From positions 248,001 to 312,000 of the forward strand of contig CAJJAR010000001.1 in the NCBI GenBank assembly GCA_905182105.1: 64,000 nucleotides of DNA. The letters are read 5' to 3'. The notes beneath the pieces were generated by a model, which made no database searches, was not told the DNA's origin, and worked only from the letters and a program-made list of their open reading frames with translations. Source of the DNA: an uncultured Paracoccaceae bacterium (GTDB taxonomy: Bacteria > Pseudomonadota > Alphaproteobacteria > Rhodobacterales > Rhodobacteraceae). Below are positions 57,092-64,000 of this stretch, in pieces. A program made the position numbers and the translations under genes. Each line of letters starts with the position of its first letter. Position 1 is the first letter of the stretch.

Positions 57092-57357
57092 GTTGGGCTG
57101 CGTTCGCTGGACTTGACCCACCGTGCGGTGGCGTTTCAGATGCGCAATGTACAGAATGTCATCTGGACTGTGCAGTTTGAACTGCACGATTTATGCGGAT
57201 TTAGAGGATTATCCAGAAACTGTGCAATTCGCATCCAAATTTGTACAGTTTGAGGCGGACACCCGCGTTCATACCTTTTTAACTTCGACCTCCTGTTAAC
57301 GTTTGAATAAGACGGGTAACTATTGGTTAAGGCCTTAGGGACAAAGGAACATGACAA
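57092..57357. repeat. Non-coding gap with repeated TGTGCAGTTT-type half sites
   Basis: No gene is visible in this stretch. It contains an 18-bp near-perfect palindrome GTGCAGTTTGAACTGCAC at 57170-57187, and related half sites at 57148-57159 (ATGTACAGAATG), 57221-57230 (TGTGCAATTC) and 57241-57254 (TTGTACAGTTTGAG). The repeated motif suggests binding sites of a dimeric regulator upstream of the broken gene that follows, but the sites could be a remnant of an upstream region that has lost its use. Confidence 0.4.
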
Positions 57358-58038
57358 ATGGAAAAGGCAGTTTTCTTCACCAACCAAGATACCTTTGAAG
57401 CGTGGTTCAAGAACAACCCAAACGCCACTGACGTCTCAGTTGGATATCTTAGAAAAAGTACGGAGCGCGACAGCATCCCGTAGTCTGAATCTGTCGACGT
57501 TGCCCTGTGCATTGGCTGGATCGATGGCATCCAAAAAAGCATCGACAATGAGAGCTATAAGATCCGTTTCACACCGCGCACGAAAGCAAGCGCTCGGATT
57601 GCGTTGAACGTTAAGAAGGTCAATGAACTGATCGCCCTTGAAAAGATGACGCCAGCAGGTTTGGAGCTGTTTCACAACCGATCAGATGACAAAGGGTACA
57701 CCTCTGCGAATCGCAATGTACCACTGTCCGAAGAATTTGAGGAAATCATCAAAGCAAATGGCTCTGCATGGCTGTTTCTGTCAAACCTAGCGTCCTCTTA
57801 TAAACGGGATTCGATCTGGTGGGTCCTGAGCGCCAAAAAGGAAGAAACGCGGCTAAAGCGTTTGGGGATATTGATCGATTCATCAGAGGTCGGATTAAAA
57901 ATCCCCAGAATGCGTAAGAAAAACGAGTTGCCCAAAAAAGCCCCTCGTGCGCACACGGTGCGCCTATTTTTAACATGCGCGGTTGCGCGTTATAAACGGT
58001 CGATGCGCTTAAGCACTGCGACCATGACGATGCCGTAG
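57358..58038 (+). pseudogene. YdeI/OmpD-associated family gene with nonsense codon
   Basis: The frame from ATG 57358 gives the YdeI/OmpD-associated family: VFFTNQDTFEAWFKNN, SVGYLRKST, then TAG at 57481-57483 where the family has Trp in a PWSE-like motif. In the same frame, coding resumes with SVDVALCIGWIDGIQKSID, KIRFTPR and SIWWVLSAKKEETRLKRL. The 3' end runs past the usual family end without a stop (to 58038) and overlaps the next decayed gene. The family has an unclear role, with a suggested part in bacteriocin protection. One nonsense codon plus the odd 3' end make it non-functional. Confidence 0.85.
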
Positions 58039-58478
58039 ACAACGCGACCGACCAAAGCGACCCAAGTGATGCCAGTGAAGTTCAGGAAAAACGGCAACCC
58101 TGCGACCAATGTGACGCCACCAATTGCGAAAATCCACAAATCAAAGTCTTAGATTGCTGATGGAATGAGCCAATGTGTTTCACCGATGACGCGCTGCCAA
58201 AGTGGTGCAAAGATAAACATCCAACTGATTGGGTAACCAATCAAACCGACCAAGTAGAAGTGAACGAAGTAGGCGGCAAAGTTGCTGTTTGGCAAACCAA
58301 GTGTGCCCAAGAGGCTTTTGGCTAAGCCGTGCGGTGAAAGGTTGGCAAAGCCCAAACCAGGGCTGATCACTTGGCCCCAAAGGTCAAAAGCGTTGGTGAC
58401 GAAAAAGCCAGCAACAAAAAAAAGGCCTAGGGTGTAGGCGTTCATTTTTGGCAATGAGCGTGTGGTTGTGTCAGTCAT
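57990..58478 (-). pseudogene. Small multi-spanning membrane protein gene with nonsense codon
   Basis: From ATG 58478 (AAGGA 7 bases upstream) the frame encodes a protein with membrane helices at about residues 14-35, 55-80 and 85-105, then meets TAA at 58149-58151 after 109 codons. In the same frame, coding resumes directly with DLWIFAIGGVTLVAGLPFF and FTGITWVALVGRVVYGIV, and ends at TAA 57990-57992, an expected 162 residues. The stop most likely replaced a Tyr or similar codon. Function unknown. It converges on, and overlaps, the broken YdeI-type gene. Confidence 0.8.
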
Positions 58479-58589
58479 TTGAAAATCCTTCATTTCTGCT
58501 GCTTAGGAAATGCGATTATTTCCCAACTCATAGCCAGAGTTTTTGATAGGATCACGCGAAAGTCAGGCAACCACCTTTTCTGAAACACA

Positions 58590-59201
58590 TCAGGCTGGGC
58601 GTTGAGCAAGCAAAAGGAGGGCACCAAATACAATCATCCCAATACCCGAAGCCCTTTGAATCCATTGTAAATTTAGCGTCGCAGAGCGTGCTGCCAAACG
58701 ACCCAATAATGCATAGATTAGGATCGCCACTGCTTCGAGCAGGAGAAAGATTAAACCAATGATTGTGTAACTTTGTGCATATGCTTCACTGACAACAAAC
58801 TGTGGAAAGAACGCAGCAAAGACCAAAATAGCTTTGGGGTTTCCAAGAGCCACAAAGCCTTCGTGCCAAAATGCCTGCCCTAAAGTGAGGGCTTGTCTCT
58901 CAACCATGTTACCGTCTGCTTGGGATGACGACCTTAGAATTTTGACACCCAGATAGATTAGATAAGCCGCCCCAACGAGTTTGATCGCGGTAAAGACCAC
59001 GCCAGAGGCGGAAAGGATAAGCCCCATTCCCAAGGCGCTAACAACGATCATAGGTATAAAGGCGATCAAGCGACCCAAGCTGGCAATCACGGCAAAGCAA
59101 ACACCACGCTGTGCGCCGTTGGTCAGTGCCATCAGGTTGTTCGGCCCGAACGCTAAATTGATAGCGAAACAGGCGGGAATAAAAACCAAATAATCAATCA
59201 A
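58590..59201 (-). CDS. LysE/RhtB family exporter
   Basis: The 203-residue protein has six membrane helices and the LysE family N-terminal motif LAFGPNNLMALTNGAQRG, with GFVALGNPKAILVFAAFFPQF near residue 115. Family members export amino acids or related small molecules. The start is TTG 59201 with no clear SD, 6 bases after the desaturase stop, so it may be translated by coupling. Cargo unknown. Confidence 0.88.
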   Translation of the reverse strand: MIDYLVFIPACFAINLAFGPNNLMALTNGAQRGVCFAVIASLGRLIAFIPMIVVSALGMGLILSASGVVFTAIKLVGAAYLIYLGVKILRSSSQADGNMVERQALTLGQAFWHEGFVALGNPKAILVFAAFFPQFVVSEAYAQSYTIIGLIFLLLEAVAILIYALLGRLAARSATLNLQWIQRASGIGMIVFGALLLLAQRPA

Positions 59202-59207
59202 GGAGAT

Positions 59208-60236
59208 TTAGCCGTGCTTGAGTTTGTGCGCTGTAGCAAAGGACACCAGACGCTTGTTGGTGCTGTCCCACAGATCAAGGCTTGCGCACTTGAAGCTTTC
59301 GCGCAGGTTCATACGGCTGCTGGAATTTGCTAGCTCTTCATGATCGCGCAATACTTCGGTCAATCGGTAGAACGGGATGCGGCTATACAAGTGGTGTACG
59401 TGGTGGATACCGATGTTCGCAGAGAACCACTGCAAGATTGGAGGCAGGTCATAGTGTGACGAGCCGTGAAGCGCGGCTTCGTGAACTTGCCAGTCATGGT
59501 TTTCTTCCCAATGTGTCGTTTCAAACTGGTGCTGCACATAAAACAACCAAACACCTGTTGTTGCAGCGATCAAAGTTGTTGGAAGGAACACGAGGAACAG
59601 GGCCTGCCAGCCACCAAACTTCACAATAATCGTGAGTAGGATTGCGATAGCCAGATTGGTGCCCATTGCACTTATCCAGTCTTTCTTTTGGCTGAAGTCA
59701 GACCATGGAATACGGTTGGTCAAAAAGAATAAATAGGTTGGACCAATGCCAAACATTACGATTGGGTGGCGATATGCCCGGTACAATAAGCGGCCCCAGC
59801 GGCTGCGCTGGTGATACTCTTCGACCGTCAATGTCATCACGTCACCGATGCCGCGTTGATCCAAATCACCTGCGTGGCTATGGTGAATCGAATGGGTGCG
59901 GCGCCATACGTCGTATGGTGTCAGTGTTAGGATGCCGAGTGCGCGACCGGTCCAGTCGCTGACGGTGCGGTTGTCAAAAAAAGATCCGTGTCCACAGTCA
60001 TGCTGAATACAGAACAACCGCAGCAAGAAACAGCCGTTGATAGCGGAAATACCTAAAGCGGCGATGTAGCTGTAATTTGCGATCCAACAGGCCAAAACCC
60101 ACAAAATGATGAACGGGACAACACTGACCCCCAACTCGAAGCTGCTGCGCAAGCTATTGGGTTCACGGTATTTCTTTAAAACCTGGACCCAATTGCGGGC
60201 GGCCATATTTGAAGAATTATCAGTTTTATCGGTCAT
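59208..60236 (-). CDS. Membrane fatty acid desaturase
   Basis: The 342-residue protein is a membrane-bound di-iron desaturase with the three histidine boxes HDCGH (79-83), HSIHH (115-119) and HHVHH (278-282) and about four membrane helices. It resembles omega-6/delta-12 or related acyl-lipid desaturases and may act on membrane lipids, for instance in cold adaptation. GAGCAG is upstream of ATG 60236. It is followed by a LysE exporter gene on the same strand. Regiospecificity cannot be told from sequence. Confidence 0.9.
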   Translation of the reverse strand: MTDKTDNSSNMAARNWVQVLKKYREPNSLRSSFELGVSVVPFIILWVLACWIANYSYIAALGISAINGCFLLRLFCIQHDCGHGSFFDNRTVSDWTGRALGILTLTPYDVWRRTHSIHHSHAGDLDQRGIGDVMTLTVEEYHQRSRWGRLLYRAYRHPIVMFGIGPTYLFFLTNRIPWSDFSQKKDWISAMGTNLAIAILLTIIVKFGGWQALFLVFLPTTLIAATTGVWLFYVQHQFETTHWEENHDWQVHEAALHGSSHYDLPPILQWFSANIGIHHVHHLYSRIPFYRLTEVLRDHEELANSSSRMNLRESFKCASLDLWDSTNKRLVSFATAHKLKHG

Positions 60237-60466
60237 ATTCTGCTCGTGATTTTTTTATGGTTGTCCAACCGCAATACTGCATGCAGCGAAATTAGCAAAC
60301 CAACATTATAGTTTCGTTAATCTGTCGCAGACAATTTTGCCCAAAACCCCTTCAAAATAGCCCTTTGATCCAATTCTCTTTCCAAGAGCAGTTTTCTACT
60401 GTATGGCCGCCATATCTGAAATCTGTCGCTCGGACTCCGGCGGTTGAATTACAAGATACAGGAGTC

Positions 60467-60484
60467 AGGGGCAATTCGGCCCCT
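60467..60484 (+). other. Hairpin in the pnp leader
   Basis: AGGGGC and GCCCCT pair around a six-base loop 35 bases before pnp. pnp leaders in other bacteria carry RNase III-processed hairpins used for autoregulation; this could be such an element, although the stem is short. Confidence 0.35.
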
Positions 60485-60518
60485 ATGCAAAGGCCAATGG
60501 GCCAACAAGGAAACTTAG

Positions 60519-62660
60519 ATGTTTAACTTAACAAAAAAATCTATGCAGTGGGGCGAAGAGACGCTTACACTGGAAACCGGCAAAGTCGCGCGTCAAGCCG
60601 ACGGTTCTGTCATCGCCACATTGGGCGAGACATCCGTTATGGCCAACGTCACTTATGCACGTAAGCAAAAGCCAGGTCAGGACTTCTTCCCTCTGACTGT
60701 GCACTACCAAGAGAAATACTATGCTGCTGGTAAAGTACCAGGCGGCTTCTTCAAGCGTGAGGCACGCCCCACCGAGAAAGAAACGCTGACTGCTCGTTTG
60801 ATCGACCGTCCGATTCGCCCACTGTTCGTCCCTGGCTTCAAAAACGAAGTTTTGGTCATGTGTACTGTTCTATCCCACGACTTGGTTAACGACCCAGACA
60901 TGGTTGCGATGATCGCTGCCTCAGCTGCATTGACTATTTCTGGCGCACCATTCCGCGGTCCTATCGCTGCTTGTCGCGTTGGTTTTGAGGATGGCGAATA
61001 CATCCTGAACCCAGAAGTTGACGACATGCAGGACCTTCGCCTGAAGCCTGAGCAACGCTTGGACCTTGTTGTTGCCGGTACTAAAGACGCGGTGATGATG
61101 GTTGAATCAGAAGCTTATGAACTTTCCGAAGCTGAAATGCTGGGCGCTGTTAAATTTGCACACGAATCCATCCAACCAGTGATCGACTTGATCGTTGAAT
61201 TGGCTGAAGGTGCTGCGAAAGAACCGTTCGACTTCCAAGCACCTGATTACTCTGAGCTGTCCGCAGCCGTTACTAAAGCTGGCGAAAAAGACATGCGCGC
61301 TGCATTCGCAATTGGTGACAAGCAAGAGCGTACATCTGCTGTTTCAGCAGCACGCGCTGTGATCATGGATGCGTTGACTGAAGAGCAACAAGCCGATGTG
61401 AACCTTGGTTCCGCAATGAAGGGCCTAGAAGCTGGCATCCTTCGTGGTGACGTTGTTAAAACTGGTAAGCGTATCGACGGTCGTGCGACTGACGAAATTC
61501 GCGACATCGTTTGTGAAACGGGCATGTTGCCACGTACACACGGTTCAGCATTGTTCACACGCGGTGAAACACAAGGTTTGGTCGTAACAACTTTGGGTAC
61601 CGGAGACGACGAGCAGTTCATCGACGCACTGCACGGCAACTTCAAATCCAACTTCTTGCTACACTATAACTTCCCTCCATATTCAGTTGGTGAAGTTGGT
61701 CGTGTGTCTGGCCCAGGCCGTCGTGAAATCGGTCATGGTAAATTGGCATGGCGCGCATTGCAGGCTGTTCTTCCTGCTGCAACTGATTTCCCATACACTG
61801 TTCGCGTTGTATCCGAGATCACAGAATCCAACGGCTCGTCTTCAATGGCTTCTGTCTGCGGTGGCTCCTTGTCCATGATGGACGCGGGTGTTCCGTTGAA
61901 GTCTGCGGTTGCTGGTGTTGCTATGGGTCTGATCATGGAAGACAGCGGCGAATACGCCATCTTGTCTGACATCTTGGGTGACGAAGATCACTTGGGCGAC
62001 ATGGACTTTAAAGTAGCTGGTACAGAAAACGGTATTACGTCTTTGCAAATGGACATCAAGATCGCCGGCATTACGCCAGAGATCATGGAAAAAGCACTCG
62101 AGCAGGCACGTACTGGCCGTTTGCACATCCTTGGTGAAATGAACAAATCACTTACTGGCGCGGCTGAATTCTCCGAGCACGCACCACGTATCGAAACCAT
62201 GCAGATCCCAACGGACAAAATCCGTGAAGTGATCGGTTCCGGTGGTAAAGTGATCCGTGAAATCGTCGAAGTGTCTGGCGCAAAAGTCGACATCAACGAC
62301 GAAGGCATCATCAAGATCGCATCTCCAAATGGCGAAGCGATTAAGAAAGCCTACGAAATGATCTGGTCAATCGTAGCTGAGCCAGAAGAAGGCATGGTTT
62401 ACACCGGTACGGTCGTTAAGATCGTAGACTTTGGTGCATTCGTGAACTTCTTTGGCAAGCGCGATGGTTTGGTCCACGTTTCCCAAATCGAAAACCGCCG
62501 TTTGAACCATCCTTCAGACGTCCTCAAAGAGGGCCAAGAAGTTAAGGTTAAATTGTTGGGCTTTGACGACCGTGGCAAGGTACGCCTTTCCATGAAAGTT
62601 GTTGACCAAACAACTGGCGAAGAAATTGTTGAAGAAAAGAAAGAAGCAGCTGAGGAGTAA
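60519..62660 (+). CDS. pnp: Polyribonucleotide nucleotidyltransferase (PNPase)
   Basis: PNPase degrades RNA phosphorolytically from the 3' end. The 713-residue protein has two RNase PH-like domains (first from [22 protein letters not shown]; second with [20 protein letters not shown] near residue 345 and the catalytic region [20 protein letters not shown] near 440), a KH domain with [17 protein letters not shown] near residue 567 and an S1 domain with [20 protein letters not shown] near 625. AAGGAAA precedes ATG 60519. Intact. Confidence 0.98.
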   Translation: MFNLTKKSMQWGEETLTLETGKVARQADGSVIATLGETSVMANVTYARKQKPGQDFFPLTVHYQEKYYAAGKVPGGFFKREARPTEKETLTARLIDRPIRPLFVPGFKNEVLVMCTVLSHDLVNDPDMVAMIAASAALTISGAPFRGPIAACRVGFEDGEYILNPEVDDMQDLRLKPEQRLDLVVAGTKDAVMMVESEAYELSEAEMLGAVKFAHESIQPVIDLIVELAEGAAKEPFDFQAPDYSELSAAVTKAGEKDMRAAFAIGDKQERTSAVSAARAVIMDALTEEQQADVNLGSAMKGLEAGILRGDVVKTGKRIDGRATDEIRDIVCETGMLPRTHGSALFTRGETQGLVVTTLGTGDDEQFIDALHGNFKSNFLLHYNFPPYSVGEVGRVSGPGRREIGHGKLAWRALQAVLPAATDFPYTVRVVSEITESNGSSSMASVCGGSLSMMDAGVPLKSAVAGVAMGLIMEDSGEYAILSDILGDEDHLGDMDFKVAGTENGITSLQMDIKIAGITPEIMEKALEQARTGRLHILGEMNKSLTGAAEFSEHAPRIETMQIPTDKIREVIGSGGKVIREIVEVSGAKVDINDEGIIKIASPNGEAIKKAYEMIWSIVAEPEEGMVYTGTVVKIVDFGAFVNFFGKRDGLVHVSQIENRRLNHPSDVLKEGQEVKVKLLGFDDRGKVRLSMKVVDQTTGEEIVEEKKEAAEE

Positions 62661-62696
62661 ATCCGAAGCCAGTCTTTCTAAGACAATAGAAATAGA

Positions 62697-62727
62697 AAAG
62701 CCCCAGTGGAAACACTGGGGCTTTTTG
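62697..62727 (+). terminator. Intrinsic terminator of pnp
   Basis: AAAAGCCCCAGTG and CACTGGGGCTTTTT pair around a GAAA-type loop; strong, possibly bidirectional because it also ends the minus-strand peroxiredoxin gene. Confidence 0.92.
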
Positions 62728-62791
62728 CTTGTCTAACAATTGCTATTGGATCTAAGTGCCACAGCCCAAATGGGCCATGACATTTGCAGCC

Positions 62792-63442
62792 TTAGCTAGG
62801 TGCTTTTGTTTTGCGCAGGTATGGAAGGATCATTTCGAACTCACCAAATTTTGCCAGCGCATCTTCGTTGCTGACGGTTGGTGGAATGATCACATCTTCG
62901 CCCGGCACCCAGTTTGCTGGTGTTGCCACCCCTTTGGCAGACATTTGCAAACCGTCTAGTGCGCGCAGAACTTCGGCAAAGTTGCGGCCCACAGTCATTG
63001 GGTAAGTCATGGACAGCTTCAGCTGTTTGTCTGGGCCAATGATAAACACGGAACGTACTGTCGCGCTGTGCGCCGGTGTGCGTCCGTCTGGCATGTATGC
63101 CTCAGCAGGTAGCATGTCGAAGGCTTTGGAAACTTCCAGCCCTGTGTCTGCAATAATTGGGAAGCCCGCTTTTGCACCCGCAACTTTTTCAATGTCGGCT
63201 TTCCACTTTTTGTGGTCCTCGACGCCATCGACTGAAACACCAATCACTTTGGTGCCGCGTGCAGCCCATTCATCGGCCAGCTGTGCAACCGCGCCAAATT
63301 CAGTTGTGCAGACAGGAGTGAAGTCCTTTGGGTGTGAGAACAAGATCGCCCAAGAATTGCCAATCCAGTCGTGCAATTGGATCGTGCCGTGGTCTGTTTC
63401 CACAGTCATATTCGGGATCGTGTCGTTAATACGTAGGCTCAT
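62792..63442 (-). CDS. 1-Cys peroxiredoxin (Prx6 type)
   Basis: The 216-residue protein belongs to the Prx6 subfamily, which reduces peroxides. The peroxidatic Cys45 is in the motif DFTPVCTTEF; the later GPDKQLKLSMTYPMTVGRNFAEVLRALDGLQ and WVPGEDVIIPP segments are typical. No resolving cysteine is visible, so it needs an external reductant. ATG 63442 has AAGGAG upstream. Intact. Confidence 0.95.
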   Translation of the reverse strand: MSLRINDTIPNMTVETDHGTIQLHDWIGNSWAILFSHPKDFTPVCTTEFGAVAQLADEWAARGTKVIGVSVDGVEDHKKWKADIEKVAGAKAGFPIIADTGLEVSKAFDMLPAEAYMPDGRTPAHSATVRSVFIIGPDKQLKLSMTYPMTVGRNFAEVLRALDGLQMSAKGVATPANWVPGEDVIIPPTVSNEDALAKFGEFEMILPYLRKTKAPS

Positions 63443-63598
63443 GGTGGTACTCCTTATTTGGTCCAGCGTCGGGGTCCATGATAGCCTGTGCAATGTATGG
63501 ATACACCCCCGTCCTTGATACTGATTTAATGTGGTGACACAGTGTTTTCAATTGGAGGCCCAAAGTTAGGGCCGCTGCATGTTATCGGGAGAAATGTC

Positions 63599-64000
63599 AT
63601 GCTGGAGAAACGCGATTTTTTTATCAACGGTGAGTGGGTCAAAAGCCAAGGCGGCACGGACCATCTCGTCATCGATCCATCCACAGAAGAACCAACAGCC
63701 GTTATCACGCTAGGTTCTGAGGCAGACACCAACGCCGCCGTTGCTGCGGCGAAGGCTGCGTTACCAGCATGGATGGCCACTCCAGTTGAGGAACGTATCG
63801 CCTATGTTTCCAAGCTGATCGAAGTTTACGAATCCCGCGCTGAGGATTTGGCCGTGGCGATGAGCGCCGAAATGGGTGCCCCTATTTCGATGTCTCGTAC
63901 CAGCCAAGTTGGCGCAGGGTCTTACCACCTCAAGAACTTTATCCGCGCGGCCAAGGGTTTTGAATTCAGCCGCCCGTTGGGATCCCACGCGCCCAACGAT
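63599..64000 (+). CDS. Aldehyde dehydrogenase family protein, 5' part
   Basis: The frame starts at ATG 63599 after GGGAG and remains open to the end of the window (134 codons). It has the ALDH N-terminal features FINGEWVKSQGG, VIDPSTEEPTAVITLGSEADTNAAVAAAKAALPAW and the helix that follows. The catalytic residues lie beyond the window. It faces away from the peroxiredoxin gene. Substrate unknown. Confidence 0.92.
   Translation, partial: MLEKRDFFINGEWVKSQGGTDHLVIDPSTEEPTAVITLGSEADTNAAVAAAKAALPAWMATPVEERIAYVSKLIEVYESRAEDLAVAMSAEMGAPISMSRTSQVGAGSYHLKNFIRAAKGFEFSRPLGSHAPND

Noticed and set aside
1-64000. CRISPR arrays, insertion sequences, prophage or integrative element
   Set aside because: No regularly spaced repeats, transposase, integrase or phage structural genes were seen; tRNA and rRNA genes were also not recognised.

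Overview
The window looks like chromosome of an alphaproteobacterium of the Roseobacter group (Rhodobacterales). The evidence is protein similarity recognised by eye: RpoE and ChrR of Rhodobacter type, a NuoG-like formate dehydrogenase alpha subunit, a DeoC next to a double-domain aldehyde dehydrogenase, and lineage-typical genes such as DUF599, DUF3035 and the SdhAF4-type DUF1674. I cannot name the genus. There is no rRNA, tRNA, CRISPR array, insertion sequence or phage gene; this is core chromosome with an eroding accessory layer.

Layout. 1-3.1 kb: end of a DUF599 gene, a frameshifted MAPEG gene, rlmH, rsfS and a wrecked mechanosensitive channel gene. 3.4-6.7 kb: leuCD, a relic of an endonuclease/exonuclease/phosphatase gene and a YghU-type glutathione transferase. 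6.7-17.5 kb (minus strand): an orphan Fe(III) permease, then a branched-chain-type ABC transporter (livF, binding protein, livM, livH, livG) bracketed by two acyl-CoA ligase genes, with one small membrane-protein gene on the opposite strand inside it. 17.7-23.4 kb: a hybrid histidine kinase with its response regulator, a WGR protein and formate dehydrogenase. 23.6-32 kb: histidine phosphatase, GST, saccharopine dehydrogenase-like enzyme, then a five-gene minus-strand operon (SDR, DUF3833, GPH-type transporter, DUF1365, flavoprotein) divergent from rpoE-chrR, which matches the singlet-oxygen stress locus of Rhodobacter. 32-42.7 kb: a dead ada gene, rmuC-mutL, a class III aminotransferase, an NCS2 purine permease behind a candidate xanthine riboswitch, and deoC with its aldehyde dehydrogenase. 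42.7-51.2 kb (minus): rsmB, heparinase-like, purH, lspA, DUF3035 lipoprotein and an active/inactive M16 peptidase pair. 51.3-57 kb: sdhAF4, dapB, rbfA, a phosphodiester glycosidase-like protein, truB, DUF1643, an RTX-like protein and rpsO. 57-64 kb: two nonsense-broken genes, a LysE exporter, a fatty acid desaturase, pnp, a 1-Cys peroxiredoxin and the start of an aldehyde dehydrogenase.

The most notable property is the number of broken genes. Six loci carry frameshifts, nonsense codons, internal deletions or lost catalytic residues (MAPEG, MscS family, EEP phosphatase, Ada, YdeI/OmpD-associated, and a small membrane protein), while neighbouring housekeeping genes are intact. This suggests selective erosion of accessory functions. 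One of the six (MAPEG) needs only one extra G and could be a sequencing error; several of the others have multiple independent lesions and cannot be explained that way. The most interesting regulatory candidates are the RpoE promoter at 30649-30678, the hairpin that masks the ribosome-binding site of the purine permease (38986-39042), and a perfect inverted repeat in the divergent promoter region at 17528-17554.
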